64,000 nucleotides of DNA from an uncultured Corynebacterium sp. (GTDB lineage: Bacteria > Actinomycetota > Actinomycetes > Mycobacteriales > Mycobacteriaceae), in the NCBI RefSeq assembly GCF_946222985.1, contig NZ_CAMIFY010000001.1, positions 71,947 through 135,946 of the forward strand. Direction: 5' to 3'. The position numbers were made by a program, and so were the translations under genes. Every line of letters begins with the position of its first letter. Position 1 is the first letter of the stretch. Below are positions 42,789 through 52,790 of the stretch, piece after piece. Under the pieces are notes generated by a model, which saw nothing but the letters and a program-made list of their open reading frames with translations, did not search any database and was not told the DNA's origin.

Positions 42789-45700
42789 ATGAACGACGAG
42801 CGGGACCGGGGCCGGGATCAGTTGCCGTCCGACATTCGCGTCGGCATGCCCGCCGTGCGTCTGACGGAGCCGGAGGCGGCGGAATCCCGGACGTGGGAGG
42901 GGGCCGCGGCGGCGCTGTTCCCGGGCGACGACCGGTTGGCGGATCTGAAGGTCCCCGGTGCCGCGTGGCAGGTCGTCGGTGGCCCGGGCACCGGCAAGTC
43001 GGCGTTGTTGGTCGATCTGGCGGCGGCGCACGTCGCGGCGGGGTGGCCGGCCGATTCCGTGCAGGTGCTCGCCCCGTCCAAGGAGGCGGCGGGTCGGCTG
43101 CGCGACGACGTCGCGCGGAGGCTTCCCCCGTCCGCCGGGGCGGGCTCCGGCGGCATGGTCAGGGCGGTGCATTCGTTGGCGTTCGCGCTGGTGCGCTCGG
43201 CCGCCGTGCGCGCGGGGCGGCCGGAGCCGTCGCTGGCCACGGGCGCGCGCCAGGACGCCGTCATCCGTGAATTGCTCCGGGGCCACGCCGACGCCGGCGG
43301 CGCCTACTGGCCCGAGCGCCTCGTGCCCGCCCTGCGGCTGAAGGGGATGGCCCGCCAGCTGCGCGACCTGTTGCTTCGCGCCGCCGAACGCGGGGCGGGG
43401 CCGGAACGGTTGGAGGAACTCGGACAAGCCCACGGCATCGCCGAGTGGGTCGCGGCGGGGAAGTTCCTGCGCGAATACCGGCGGGTGATGCGGTTGGCGT
43501 GGCACGAGGAGCTCAACGCCGCCGAGCTCGTCTCCGCGGCGGTGGCGGCCGTCGACGCCGATCCGTCGTTGATCGCCGAGGCCGGCATCCGGGTGCTGTT
43601 GATCGACGACGCCGAGCACCTCGACCCGCAGTCGGCGGAATTGGTGCGCCGTCTGCTGCCCGGGGTCGAACTCGCGGTGGTCACCGGCGACCACGACCAG
43701 TCGGTGCTGCGTTTCCGCGGCGCGGACTCGACGTTCCTCGACACCGTGGCCGACCCGGAGCGGCGGATCGTCCTGCATTCGTCGCGGCGGTGCACGCCGG
43801 AGGTGGCGATCGCCGCCAACCGGGTGTCGTCGCGCCTGCCCGGCCGACCGCCGGAACGCGGCATCCGCGGCACCCGCGTCGACGGTGAGCGGCCGGCCGC
43901 GCGCGTCGTCGTCCACGATTCGGGCATGGGGGAGAAGGCCTCCATCGCCGACTTCCTGCGTCGCACCCACCTGGAGGGCGGCGTGGCGTGGAAGGACATG
44001 GCGGTGCTCGTGCGCTCCGGTGCGGGCGAATCCGCGCTGCACCGGTTCCTGGCGCGGGCCGGGGTACCGGTGCGCATGGACCCGACCGACGTCATCCTCG
44101 GCGAGCAGCGGATGGTCGCCGCACTCGTGCTCGTGCTGCGCGCGGTGGACGAGGGGCTGGACCCTTCGGAATGGGAGCGGCTGCTCACCGGGCCGCTGGG
44201 CAACGCCGACCCCGTCGCCCTGACCCGGCTCGTCCGCGGCGTCCGCCGCGTGGATCTGGGCGGGGCGCGGGCCATGGACCGCATCGTCGGCCTGCTGTCG
44301 GCCGAGCAGCGCTCGGAGGCGCAGGAGGAGCTCATCGCCGGGCTGCCCGAGCGCGAGCGCGACGTCCTCGCCGGCCCCCTGCGGATCCTCGACGCCGGTC
44401 GCGCCGCCCGGGCCGAGGGCGTCGAGGCCGTTGCCTGGGCGGTGTGGGAGGCGTCGGGCCTGGCCGACCACCTCATGGCCGCGTCGCTGCGCGGCGGGGC
44501 GGCGGGGTCGGCGGCCGATCGCGATCTCGACGGCATCATGACGTTCTTCGACTTCCTCGGCGACCTCGTCGAGGGCGACCCGGGAGCGACGATCGGCACC
44601 GTCGTCCGGGAAATCGCCGCCCACGAACTGCCCACCGGCGCCCGCGATCGACGCGGGGCGGATCGCGAGGCGGTGGTCGTGCTGTCCGCCCACGCCGCGC
44701 TGGGCCGCGAGTGGGAGGCGGTGGCGGTCGCCGGGGTGCAGGAGGACGCGTGGCCGTCGTTGGGTCGAACCGGGTCGGTGGTCTCGCAGCAGGAGCTCGT
44801 CGACCTGCTCGACGAGGGGATCGACCCGTCGACGCCGGTGTCCCATGCCGCCGAGCGGCTGGCGGAGGAGCGCCGTCTGTTCCACGTGGCGATCTCCCGT
44901 GCACGGCGTCATCTGCTCGTCACCGCGGTCGACGCGCCGGACGACGAAGGAGCGCCGAGCCGCTTCCTCCGGGAACTCGGCGAGCCGATCGAACTGCGCT
45001 CGGCCGCGGGCGTCGACGGAGGCGGGGCCGGTGCAGGGGGAGCCGTGCGCGATGGCGAGGCGCCCGGAGTCGAGGGCGGTGACGAGGCCGGCGACGCCGT
45101 CGGTGGCGATGCCGGTGCCCCTGATTCGCAGTTCCACGATCACGTCACCCGGGTGCTGTCGATGGGATCTCTGCTCGCCGAGCTGCGCGCGGCGGTGCTC
45201 TCCGACGCCGCGGGTCCGGTGCGCCGCGAACAGGCCGCTCGGCAGTTGGCGCGATTGGCCGAAGCCGGAGTGCCCGGCGCCGATCCGGCGGACTGGTGGG
45301 GCCTGGCGGAGCCGAGCACGGACGACCCGGTCGTGACGGGGCCCGTGCGGGTCAGCCCGTCGAAGGTCGGCAAGGTCATGGAATGCCCGTTGCGCGCGTT
45401 GCTGGAGCAACCGTCGACGTCCGCGCAAATGGCCCTGGGCACGGCGTTCCACCGGGTCGCCGAAGCATTGGAAGACGGAGTCGCGGTCGATGACGCAACG
45501 CAATCGATGGTCCGGGCCCTGCCCGAACTCGTCGACGAACCCCGATGGCGCGTGGAGGCGATCGAACGCGATTGGTCGGAGGCCGTGTCCTCGTGGGCGG
45601 GGTGGACCGCGGGCTCGACGGCGGTGGGCACCGAAATCGACGTGCGCGTGCCGGTGACCGACGACGTGGTGCTCACTGGGCGCATCGACCGCCTCGAAGA

Positions 45701-46082
45701 ACACCCCGACGGCGGATACGTCGTCGTCGACGCCAAGACCGGCGCGACCCCGCCGTCGGCGAAGGACGTGGAGGACAACCCGCAGTTGGCCACCTACCAA
45801 CTGGCGTTGTCCGAGGGACAACTGACCGCGGACGGCGTCGTCGGCGGAGACGGACTCGAACTCGGGGGAGCGAAGCTCGTCTTCCCCCGCAAGACCGGTG
45901 CCGCGGGGCCCGCCGTGCGCACCCAATCCGCGCGCACGCCCGAGCAGCTGGAGCAGTGGCGCGAACGCGTGCTGGACGTGGCCGCCGACATGCGCGGGCC
46001 GGGCGCGGCCGCCACGCCGGGCGCCCACTGCGATCATTGCCGCGTGCGGTTGGCCTGCCCGGCGAAGGAGGGACGACGATGA
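42789..46082 (+). CDS. adnA: AdnA, helicase-nuclease subunit of the AdnAB end-resection complex
   Basis: AdnAB is the mycobacterial/corynebacterial heterodimeric motor-nuclease that resects double-strand breaks. The 1097-residue product has an N-terminal UvrD-like motor with Walker A GGPGTGKSALL near 59-69 and a degenerate motif II (LLIDDAEHLDP near 276). The C-terminal RecB-type nuclease has the GRIDRLEEHPDGGYVVVDAKTG block near 963-984. Four cysteines around it (MECP near 865 and CDHCRVRLAC at the end) suit an AddB-like iron-sulfur clamp. A Gly/Ala/Asp-rich insert lies near 738-780. The stop overlaps adnB (ATGA). Confidence 0.93.
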   Translation: MNDERDRGRDQLPSDIRVGMPAVRLTEPEAAESRTWEGAAAALFPGDDRLADLKVPGAAWQVVGGPGTGKSALLVDLAAAHVAAGWPADSVQVLAPSKEAAGRLRDDVARRLPPSAGAGSGGMVRAVHSLAFALVRSAAVRAGRPEPSLATGARQDAVIRELLRGHADAGGAYWPERLVPALRLKGMARQLRDLLLRAAERGAGPERLEELGQAHGIAEWVAAGKFLREYRRVMRLAWHEELNAAELVSAAVAAVDADPSLIAEAGIRVLLIDDAEHLDPQSAELVRRLLPGVELAVVTGDHDQSVLRFRGADSTFLDTVADPERRIVLHSSRRCTPEVAIAANRVSSRLPGRPPERGIRGTRVDGERPAARVVVHDSGMGEKASIADFLRRTHLEGGVAWKDMAVLVRSGAGESALHRFLARAGVPVRMDPTDVILGEQRMVAALVLVLRAVDEGLDPSEWERLLTGPLGNADPVALTRLVRGVRRVDLGGARAMDRIVGLLSAEQRSEAQEELIAGLPERERDVLAGPLRILDAGRAARAEGVEAVAWAVWEASGLADHLMAASLRGGAAGSAADRDLDGIMTFFDFLGDLVEGDPGATIGTVVREIAAHELPTGARDRRGADREAVVVLSAHAALGREWEAVAVAGVQEDAWPSLGRTGSVVSQQELVDLLDEGIDPSTPVSHAAERLAEERRLFHVAISRARRHLLVTAVDAPDDEGAPSRFLRELGEPIELRSAAGVDGGGAGAGGAVRDGEAPGVEGGDEAGDAVGGDAGAPDSQFHDHVTRVLSMGSLLAELRAAVLSDAAGPVRREQAARQLARLAEAGVPGADPADWWGLAEPSTDDPVVTGPVRVSPSKVGKVMECPLRALLEQPSTSAQMALGTAFHRVAEALEDGVAVDDATQSMVRALPELVDEPRWRVEAIERDWSEAVSSWAGWTAGSTAVGTEIDVRVPVTDDVVLTGRIDRLEEHPDGGYVVVDAKTGATPPSAKDVEDNPQLATYQLALSEGQLTADGVVGGDGLELGGAKLVFPRKTGAAGPAVRTQSARTPEQLEQWRERVLDVAADMRGPGAAATPGAHCDHCRVRLACPAKEGRR

Positions 46083-49000
46083 AGTCGACGCAACCCGGGA
46101 CGGGCTCGCCCGACCGGCGCCCCGACATCGATCCGGTGACGTTGTCGCGGATGATGGGTCGGCCCCATGACCCGACGCCGCAGCAGGCCGAGGTCATCGG
46201 CGCGCCACCCGAACCGATGCTGGTCGTCGCCGGGGCGGGGGCGGGCAAGACCGAGACGATGGCCTCCCGCGTCGTGTGGCTGGTGGCCAACGGATACGTG
46301 CGCCCCGAAGAGGTCCTCGGGCTGACCTTCACGCGCAAGGCCGCCCGCGAACTCGGCCAGCGCATTCGCGAACGGCTGGCCACCCTGGCGGGAAGCCGCC
46401 GCTTCATGGCCGTGGCGTCGCCGGCCGTCCGCGAGGCGCTCGAGGTCATCACCCCGGAGGTGTCGACCTACGACGCCTACGCCGGCGCCCTCGTCCGCGA
46501 CTACGGTCTGCTGCTGCCCGCCGAACCGGGCGCGGAAGTCCTCGACCAGGCCACCCAATGGCAGATGGCGTGGGAGTTGGTCCGGGATCGAGGCGACATC
46601 GCCACGGAGCTGAAGGTGACGGATCTCGTCGCCAAGCTGATGACGCTGTCGGAGGAAATCGACTCCACCCTCGCCGACGTCACCGAGGTGCGCGAGCAGA
46701 CCGAGGCGTTCCTGCACAACATCGCCCAGTTGCCGAAGGCCCCGCGACAGCGCAAGGACCTGCACTCGGACCTGGAGGCGCCCATGCGCGCCCAGCGCGA
46801 CCGATTGGAACTGCTCCCGCTGGTCGGCGAGCTGCGAGCGCGCCACGAAGAGGAATCCGCGGTCACCTTCGGCCGTCAGATGGCGATGGCCGCGCGGTTG
46901 GCCGACGGCGTCGCCGAGGTCGGGGAAGCCGAGCGCAGGCGATTCCGGGTGGTCATGCTCGACGAGTACCAGGACACCTCGCACGCCCAACGCGTGCTGC
47001 TGCGGGCGTTGTTCGCCGGCACCGCCGTCACCGCCGTCGGCGATCCCATGCAGGCGATCTACGAATGGCGCGGCGCCACGGCGGCGAACCTCACCCGCTT
47101 CGTCACGGACTTTCCGCTGCCCGACGGGTCGCCGGCGCCGAAGAAGCAGCTGTTGACGTCATGGCGCAATCCCTCGGCGGTGTTGGAGATGGCCAACGAC
47201 GTCTCGGCGCGGGCGTTCGGCGACGCGCCGCGCACCGTCGAACCCCTCACCCCGCGGCACGGCGCCGGCGAAGGCGACGTCGCGCTGGCGCTGCATGCCA
47301 CCGTCGATGACGAATTGACGTGGTTGGCCGGGCACATGTCCCGCGAGTTCGAGGCCGCGCGCGACGAGGGGCGGTCCCTCACCGCCGCGGTGCTGGTCCG
47401 CTACAACAAGGATTCGGCCGAGGTCCTCGAGGCTCTGACCGCCGCCGGGGTCCCCGCCGAGATCGTCGGGCTGGCCGGACTGCTGACGCTGCCGGAGATC
47501 CTCGACGTCATCGCGTGCCTGCGCGTGCTGGCCGACCCGGCCGACGACGAGGCCATGCTGCGCATCCTCACCTGGCCCCGCCGCCCGCTCGGCGCCGCCG
47601 ACATTCACGCGCTGAGCCGTCGCGCCCGGCAGCTGGGCTCTTACGCGCGGGACCGCGGAACCGGTGCAGGTGCAGGCGGAGGCTCGCGCGATGACCACGA
47701 CGAGCCGGACGACGCGACGCCGGGCGACGGGCCGGTGCATGCGGACGAACCGGGACCGCTCACCGCACTCGACGACGACCTGGAGGCGCTGGCGCGCGAG
47801 ACCGCGACGGCGCCGACCGGGCTCGGCCATGCCGTCGCCGACCCCGCGCTGCGCGATTCCGGCCCGGCCGCCCCCGGGTACTCGCCGGAAGGCGCCCGCC
47901 GCATCGGCGAGATCTCCGCGATCCTGCGCAACCTGCGCCGCTGGTCGCTGCGCAAGCCGCTGCCGGAACTCGTCGCCGACATCGAGGAGGCCTTCGGCTT
48001 GCGGGTCGAAGCCGCGGCGGCCGCCGGTGCCGGCATCGGCCCCGGCACGGTGCACCTCGATCGGTTCACCGAAGTCGCCGCCGACTTCTCCCGCAGGGTC
48101 GGCGGCGAACTGACCGCCTTCCTCGGGTACCTCGAACGCGCCGCCGCCCACGACAAGGGCCTGGAACCGGGCCGCACCCGGATGACGGGCGACCGCGTGG
48201 AAATCATGACGGTCCACAAGGCCAAGGGCCTGGAGTGGGACGTCGTCGCCGTGCCGCACGTGTGCGCGTCGGTCTACGACGAGGTCCGCGTCGAGACGTG
48301 GCTGACCAAGGCCGAGCTGCTGCCCTCCGACGTGCTCGCCGACGGCGAGTCCGGCGACGGCGCGCCCGTGCTCGACACCGCCGCCGCCGACCACCAGGGC
48401 GAGCTCGTCGCCGCGCTCAAGGAGCACAAGGCCGAGCACAAGGCGGCGAAGGTCGCCGAAACCGACCGGCTGTTCTACGTGGCGCTGACGCGCGCCGGCC
48501 GGTCGCTGCTGGTCTCGGGCTGCCAACGCAAGGGACGCGGCCGCAAAACCCCGGACGGCCCGTCCGCGCATCTGCTCGCCCTGCGCGAGCTGCGCCCCGA
48601 CGCGGTCGAGACGTGGGTCGACGAACCCCCCGAACAGCCGCTGCCGCTGCGCGACGAGGCAGGGGTGGCGTGGCCGACGCCGCCGGAACCGAAGCGTCGT
48701 GAAGCATTGGAGCGCGCCGCCGAACTGGTGCGCACCGCCGATGCCGACGCGAAGCCGGTCGACGGCGACCTGTCGCGGATCTGGGAAGACGAGGTGTCGA
48801 TGTTGCTGGAGGAGCGGCGCCGGGCCGCCGCCGAGGCGGTGCCCGTGCCCATGCCCGTGCAGATGTCGACCAGCGAATACCAGGCCCTGCGGGCCGACCC
48901 CGTGGCCTTCGCCCGACGCCGCGCCCGCCCGCTGCCGTACAAGCCCAACCGTTTCGCCCGCCGCGGCACGGCGTTCCACGCGTGGCTGGAGGAGCGGTTC

Positions 49001-49555
49001 GGCACGGCGACGTTGCTCGACGACGACGATCTGTTCGCGATGATCGATGCGGACGCGGGCTCGGGGACGGGTGCAGATGCAGGCACAGATGCAGACGCGG
49101 CTGGTGCGGGTTCCGGCGCCGGCGGTGCGGGCGCGGACGTCGCCTTCGACCGGCTGAAAGAGCGGTTCCTCGACAGCGAATGGGCCGACCGCACGCCCGA
49201 GTACGTCGAGGAGCCCTTCGACATCGGCGTGGGCGGGCGCCGCATCGTCGGGCGCATCGACGCGGTGTTCCGGATCGACGGGCAGTGGATGGTCGTGGAC
49301 TGGAAAACCGGCCGCCGCCCCGTCGGCGAGCGGGCCCGCCAGGCGGCGCTGCAGTTGGCCGTCTATCGCATGGCCTGGGCCGACCGACGGCGCGCCGAAG
49401 GCGAGGACGTCTCGCCCGACGACGTGCGCGCGGCCTTCCATTACATCGCCGAAGGAGTCACCGTGGAACCCGAGGGGCGCGACCTGCCGGACCGGCTAGA
49501 GTTGGACGAGGCGATGCGCGAGCTCGTCGCAGATACGACGAGGAAAGGTAGCTGA
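46079..49555 (+). CDS. adnB: AdnB, helicase-nuclease subunit of AdnAB
   Basis: AdnB is the lead motor of AdnAB. The 1158-residue product keeps intact helicase motifs: GAGAGKTETM (Walker A near 51-60), LTFTRKAA, VVMLDEYQDTSHAQR (motif II near 292), GDPMQAIYEWRGA, and VHKAKGLEWDVV near 713. The C-terminal nuclease has FARRGTAFHAWLEERFG near 960 and GRIDAVFRIDGQWMVVDWKTGRRP near 1058-1081. Two low-complexity Gly/Ala/Asp inserts (about 527-565 and 995-1020) interrupt the folds and are probably surface loops. The channel gene starts 2 nt after the stop. Confidence 0.95.
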   Translation: MKSTQPGTGSPDRRPDIDPVTLSRMMGRPHDPTPQQAEVIGAPPEPMLVVAGAGAGKTETMASRVVWLVANGYVRPEEVLGLTFTRKAARELGQRIRERLATLAGSRRFMAVASPAVREALEVITPEVSTYDAYAGALVRDYGLLLPAEPGAEVLDQATQWQMAWELVRDRGDIATELKVTDLVAKLMTLSEEIDSTLADVTEVREQTEAFLHNIAQLPKAPRQRKDLHSDLEAPMRAQRDRLELLPLVGELRARHEEESAVTFGRQMAMAARLADGVAEVGEAERRRFRVVMLDEYQDTSHAQRVLLRALFAGTAVTAVGDPMQAIYEWRGATAANLTRFVTDFPLPDGSPAPKKQLLTSWRNPSAVLEMANDVSARAFGDAPRTVEPLTPRHGAGEGDVALALHATVDDELTWLAGHMSREFEAARDEGRSLTAAVLVRYNKDSAEVLEALTAAGVPAEIVGLAGLLTLPEILDVIACLRVLADPADDEAMLRILTWPRRPLGAADIHALSRRARQLGSYARDRGTGAGAGGGSRDDHDEPDDATPGDGPVHADEPGPLTALDDDLEALARETATAPTGLGHAVADPALRDSGPAAPGYSPEGARRIGEISAILRNLRRWSLRKPLPELVADIEEAFGLRVEAAAAAGAGIGPGTVHLDRFTEVAADFSRRVGGELTAFLGYLERAAAHDKGLEPGRTRMTGDRVEIMTVHKAKGLEWDVVAVPHVCASVYDEVRVETWLTKAELLPSDVLADGESGDGAPVLDTAAADHQGELVAALKEHKAEHKAAKVAETDRLFYVALTRAGRSLLVSGCQRKGRGRKTPDGPSAHLLALRELRPDAVETWVDEPPEQPLPLRDEAGVAWPTPPEPKRREALERAAELVRTADADAKPVDGDLSRIWEDEVSMLLEERRRAAAEAVPVPMPVQMSTSEYQALRADPVAFARRRARPLPYKPNRFARRGTAFHAWLEERFGTATLLDDDDLFAMIDADAGSGTGADAGTDADAAGAGSGAGGAGADVAFDRLKERFLDSEWADRTPEYVEEPFDIGVGGRRIVGRIDAVFRIDGQWMVVDWKTGRRPVGERARQAALQLAVYRMAWADRRRAEGEDVSPDDVRAAFHYIAEGVTVEPEGRDLPDRLELDEAMRELVADTTRKGS

Positions 49556-49557
49556 CG

Positions 49558-50643
49558 GTGCGCGACGGAATCCGCGGTCGGTTCGGCGCCGACATCGAGT
49601 TGGACGACCTGCCGGACCACGCCCTGCTGGGCGTCATCCGCATGCCGGAGACCCAACGCAAGGGCCCGTGGCGGCTGATCGTCCGGCGCCTGGGCTACGC
49701 CCTGGGATTGCTGCTGCTCGCGGCGATGGTCGTCTACCTCGACCGCGACGGCTACTCCGAACGCCTGAGTTTCGTCGACGCCCTGTACTACTCGGCGGTG
49801 TCGCTGTCGACGACCGGCTACGGCGACATCACGCCCGTCACCGAACGAGCCCGCATCCTGAACATCCTGCTCATCACCCCGCTGCGGGTGATCTTCCTGG
49901 CCCTCTTGGTCGGCACCACCCTGACGGTGCTCACCGAAGAGTCCCGCCGGGCCCTGCAGATCCAGCGTTGGAGGAAGCAATTGCGCAATCACACCGTGGT
50001 CATCGGGTACGGCACCAAGGGGCGCTCCGCCATCGCGGCGTTGCTCGCCGACGGCGTGGACCCGGGCCAGATCGTCGTGGTCGACACCGACCAGCGCGCA
50101 CTCGACCAGGCCGCCGTGCGCGGCCTGGTGACGGTGCACGGATCGGCGACGAAGGCCGACGTGCTCAAGTTGGCGTCCATCCCGCGCGCCCGGTCGGTGG
50201 TGGTGGCGCCGAACCAGGACGACACCGCCGTCCTGGTGACGCTGTCGGTGCGCGAACTGGCGCCGGGGGCGACGATCGTGGCCTCGGTGCGCGAGTCGGA
50301 AAACCGCCACCTGCTCACCCAGTCGGGCGCCGACCAAGTGGTGATCTCGTCCGAAACGGCCGGCCGCATGCTCGGCTTGGCCACGGTCACGCCCTCCGTC
50401 GTGGAGATGATGGAGGACCTGCTCAGCCCCGACGAAGGATTCTCCGTCGCGGAGCGCTTGGTCACCGAAGAGGAGATCGGCGCCAACCCGCGCCACCTGG
50501 CCGACATCGTGCTGGGCGTCGTGCGCTCCGGCGAGCTCTACCGCATCGATTCGCCCGAGTGCGAGTCCGTCGAACCGGGCGACCGATTGCTCTACGTCAG
50601 GCGAGTGCTCAAGGAGGACGACGAAGCGGATGCCATCAAGTAA
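49558..50643 (+). CDS. Two-helix potassium channel with RCK/TrkA-N domain
   Basis: The 361-residue protein has TM1 near 46-62, a pore loop with the selectivity filter STTGYGDIT near 83-91, TM2 near 102-121 and a cytoplasmic RCK domain that starts VVIGYGTKGRSAIAALLADG near 143-162. A second RCK-C-like lobe follows. It is a K+ channel of the MthK/Kch type. Its place between adnB and uvrD2 is conserved (Rv3200c-like), though any link with repair is unknown. GTG 49558 lies 2 nt past the adnB stop and the 3' end overlaps uvrD2 by 14 nt. Confidence 0.9.
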   Translation: MRDGIRGRFGADIELDDLPDHALLGVIRMPETQRKGPWRLIVRRLGYALGLLLLAAMVVYLDRDGYSERLSFVDALYYSAVSLSTTGYGDITPVTERARILNILLITPLRVIFLALLVGTTLTVLTEESRRALQIQRWRKQLRNHTVVIGYGTKGRSAIAALLADGVDPGQIVVVDTDQRALDQAAVRGLVTVHGSATKADVLKLASIPRARSVVVAPNQDDTAVLVTLSVRELAPGATIVASVRESENRHLLTQSGADQVVISSETAGRMLGLATVTPSVVEMMEDLLSPDEGFSVAERLVTEEEIGANPRHLADIVLGVVRSGELYRIDSPECESVEPGDRLLYVRRVLKEDDEADAIK

Positions 50644-52741
50644 CCCGGTGGCCCTCGATCCCGAACAGCTCGAAGCCGCGACGGCCCCGCTCGGCCCGGT
50701 GTGCATCCTCGCCGGCGCGGGCACGGGCAAGACGCGCACCATCACCCACCGCATCGATCACCTGATCAAGTCGGGTTTCGTCCAGCCGCAGAAGATCCTC
50801 GCCGTGACGTTCACGGCGCGCGCGGCCGGCGAGATGCGCGACCGCCTGACCTCGATGGGCACCGCCGGGGTGCAGGCCCGCACCTTCCACTCCGCCGCCC
50901 TGCGACAGCTGCGCTACTTCTGGCCCCAGGTCGCCGGCGATCTGCCGTGGCGCCTGCTGGACAACAAGTTCTCCGTCGTCGCCCGCGCCGTGCGCGCCAC
51001 CGGCCTGGACTCGGGCAAGGAGACCATCCGCGACGTCATGGGCGAGATCGAGTGGGCCAAGGCCTCGCTGGTGACGCCGGACGGGTACGCGGACGCCGTC
51101 GACAGCCGCGGGCGCGTCGCACCCGTGCCGGCGGACAAACTGGCTGCGGCCTACCGGACCTACGAGGACATGAAGACCTCGCCGGAGGGCATGCTCCTCG
51201 ACTTCGACGACCTGCTGCTGCACACCGCCGGGGCGATGGAGAACTCCCGCGCGGTGGCCGAGGAATTCCGGGCCCAGTACCGCAGCTTCGTCGTCGACGA
51301 GTATCAGGACGTCACGCCGCTGCAGCAGCGGGTGCTCGACGCCTGGCTCGGCGAGCGCGACGATCTGACGGTCGTCGGTGACGCCAACCAGACCATCTAC
51401 TCGTTCACCGGGGCGACGCCCGAGTACCTGATGGGGTTCTCGCGCAGGTTCCCGGACGCCACCGTCGTCAGGCTGCAGCGCGATTATCGTTCCACGCCCC
51501 AGGTCGTCCACCTGGCCAACGAGGTCATCGGTCGGGCGAAGGGACGCTTGGCCGGCTCGCGCCTGCAGCTGATCGGCCAGCGGCCCGTCGGCCCCGAGCC
51601 CGGATACACCGAGTACGACGACGAACCGCAGGAGGCGCGGGTCGTCGCCCGGCAGATCCGGCGCCTCATCGACGCGGGGACGCCGGCGTCGGAGATCGCG
51701 GTGCTCTACCGCATCAACGCGCAATCGGCGGTGTTCGAGCAAGCGCTGAGCGAAGCCGGCATTCCGTATCAGGTCCGCGGCGGCGAAGGGTTCTACCAGC
51801 GTCCGGAGATCAAGCAGGCCGTCGCCGAGCTCATCCGCGTCGCCCGTCGACCCGACGTCGCCACCGCCGGCGACGGTTCGGCCGGCACGACCGGGGAGCC
51901 GTTGCGCGGGGCGAAGCTCGGTGGGCTGGTGCGCGCGACGCTGGGGCCGTTGGGCCTGTCCGGCGACGAACCCGAGGGCGCGCAGGCACGGGAGCGCTGG
52001 CAGTCGCTCGGTGCGCTGGCGGACCTGTGCGACGAACTCGTCCACGCCGACCCCGAGTTGCGGATCGAGGGGCTGCTCGGCCAGCTGCGCACGCGCCAGC
52101 AGGCCAAGCAGCCGCCGACGGTGCAGGGCGTGACGCTGGCCAGCCTCCACGCGGCCAAGGGCCTGGAGTGGGACGCGGTGTTCCTCGTCGGGCTCGTCGA
52201 CGGCACGTTGCCCATCCAGCACGCGCTGAAGAAGGGCGACGATTCCGACGACGTCGAGGAGGAGCGTCGCCTGCTCTACGTCGGCGTCACCCGCGCCCGC
52301 GAGCACCTGGAGCTGTCCTGGTCGCTGTCGCGGCAGGAGGGCGGTCGTCGCACGCGGCGCCGCAGTCGATTCCTCGAGGGCCTCGACGTGCCCGGCCTGG
52401 CTGCCGCGGCTCCCGCGCCGCCGACGAAGAAGAAGTCGTCGGTGTGCCGGACCTGCGGGGGCCGCTTGACGACGAACGCCGAGCGCATCATCGGGCGCTG
52501 CTCCAATTGCCCGTCGGACGTCGATCCGGAACTCGTCGAGGCCATTCGCGCCTGGCGGGCGGAGACGGCCAAGGAGATGTCGGTGCCGGCCTACGTCGTG
52601 TTCTCCGACGCGACCCTGGCCGCCGTCGCCGAGGCCCGGCCCGCCGACCACGCCGCGCTGTTGGCCGTGCCCGGCATCGGCCCGGTGAAGGTGGAGAAGT
52701 TCGGGGCCCAGCTGCTGGGTCTGATCGCGTCGTTCGGCTGA
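50630..52741 (+). CDS. uvrD2: ATP-dependent DNA helicase UvrD2
   Basis: UvrD2 is a superfamily 1 helicase essential in mycobacteria. The 703-residue product has Walker A GAGTGKT near 28-34, VDEYQDVTPLQQR near 222-234, GDANQTIYSFTGA, and VASLHAAKGLEWDAVFLVG-type motif V near 502-518. A four-cysteine zinc module follows (CRTCGG...CSNC near 606-625), then a C-terminal HRDC domain (near 630-703), the UvrD2 arrangement. ATG 50630 lies inside the channel gene. nudC, which follows the channel in M. tuberculosis, is absent. Confidence 0.94.
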   Translation: MPSSNPVALDPEQLEAATAPLGPVCILAGAGTGKTRTITHRIDHLIKSGFVQPQKILAVTFTARAAGEMRDRLTSMGTAGVQARTFHSAALRQLRYFWPQVAGDLPWRLLDNKFSVVARAVRATGLDSGKETIRDVMGEIEWAKASLVTPDGYADAVDSRGRVAPVPADKLAAAYRTYEDMKTSPEGMLLDFDDLLLHTAGAMENSRAVAEEFRAQYRSFVVDEYQDVTPLQQRVLDAWLGERDDLTVVGDANQTIYSFTGATPEYLMGFSRRFPDATVVRLQRDYRSTPQVVHLANEVIGRAKGRLAGSRLQLIGQRPVGPEPGYTEYDDEPQEARVVARQIRRLIDAGTPASEIAVLYRINAQSAVFEQALSEAGIPYQVRGGEGFYQRPEIKQAVAELIRVARRPDVATAGDGSAGTTGEPLRGAKLGGLVRATLGPLGLSGDEPEGAQARERWQSLGALADLCDELVHADPELRIEGLLGQLRTRQQAKQPPTVQGVTLASLHAAKGLEWDAVFLVGLVDGTLPIQHALKKGDDSDDVEEERRLLYVGVTRAREHLELSWSLSRQEGGRRTRRRSRFLEGLDVPGLAAAAPAPPTKKKSSVCRTCGGRLTTNAERIIGRCSNCPSDVDPELVEAIRAWRAETAKEMSVPAYVVFSDATLAAVAEARPADHAALLAVPGIGPVKVEKFGAQLLGLIASFG

Positions 52742-52778
52742 GAGCCCGGGGCCGACGGCGAGCTTCGGTCATCGTCGG

Positions 52779-52784
52779 TAGCGT
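52779..52784 (+). promoter_or_regulatory. Leaderless -10 for the SDR-like gene
   Basis: TAGCGT ends 6 nt before ATG 52791. Confidence 0.5.
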
Positions 52785-52790
52785 GGGGAC

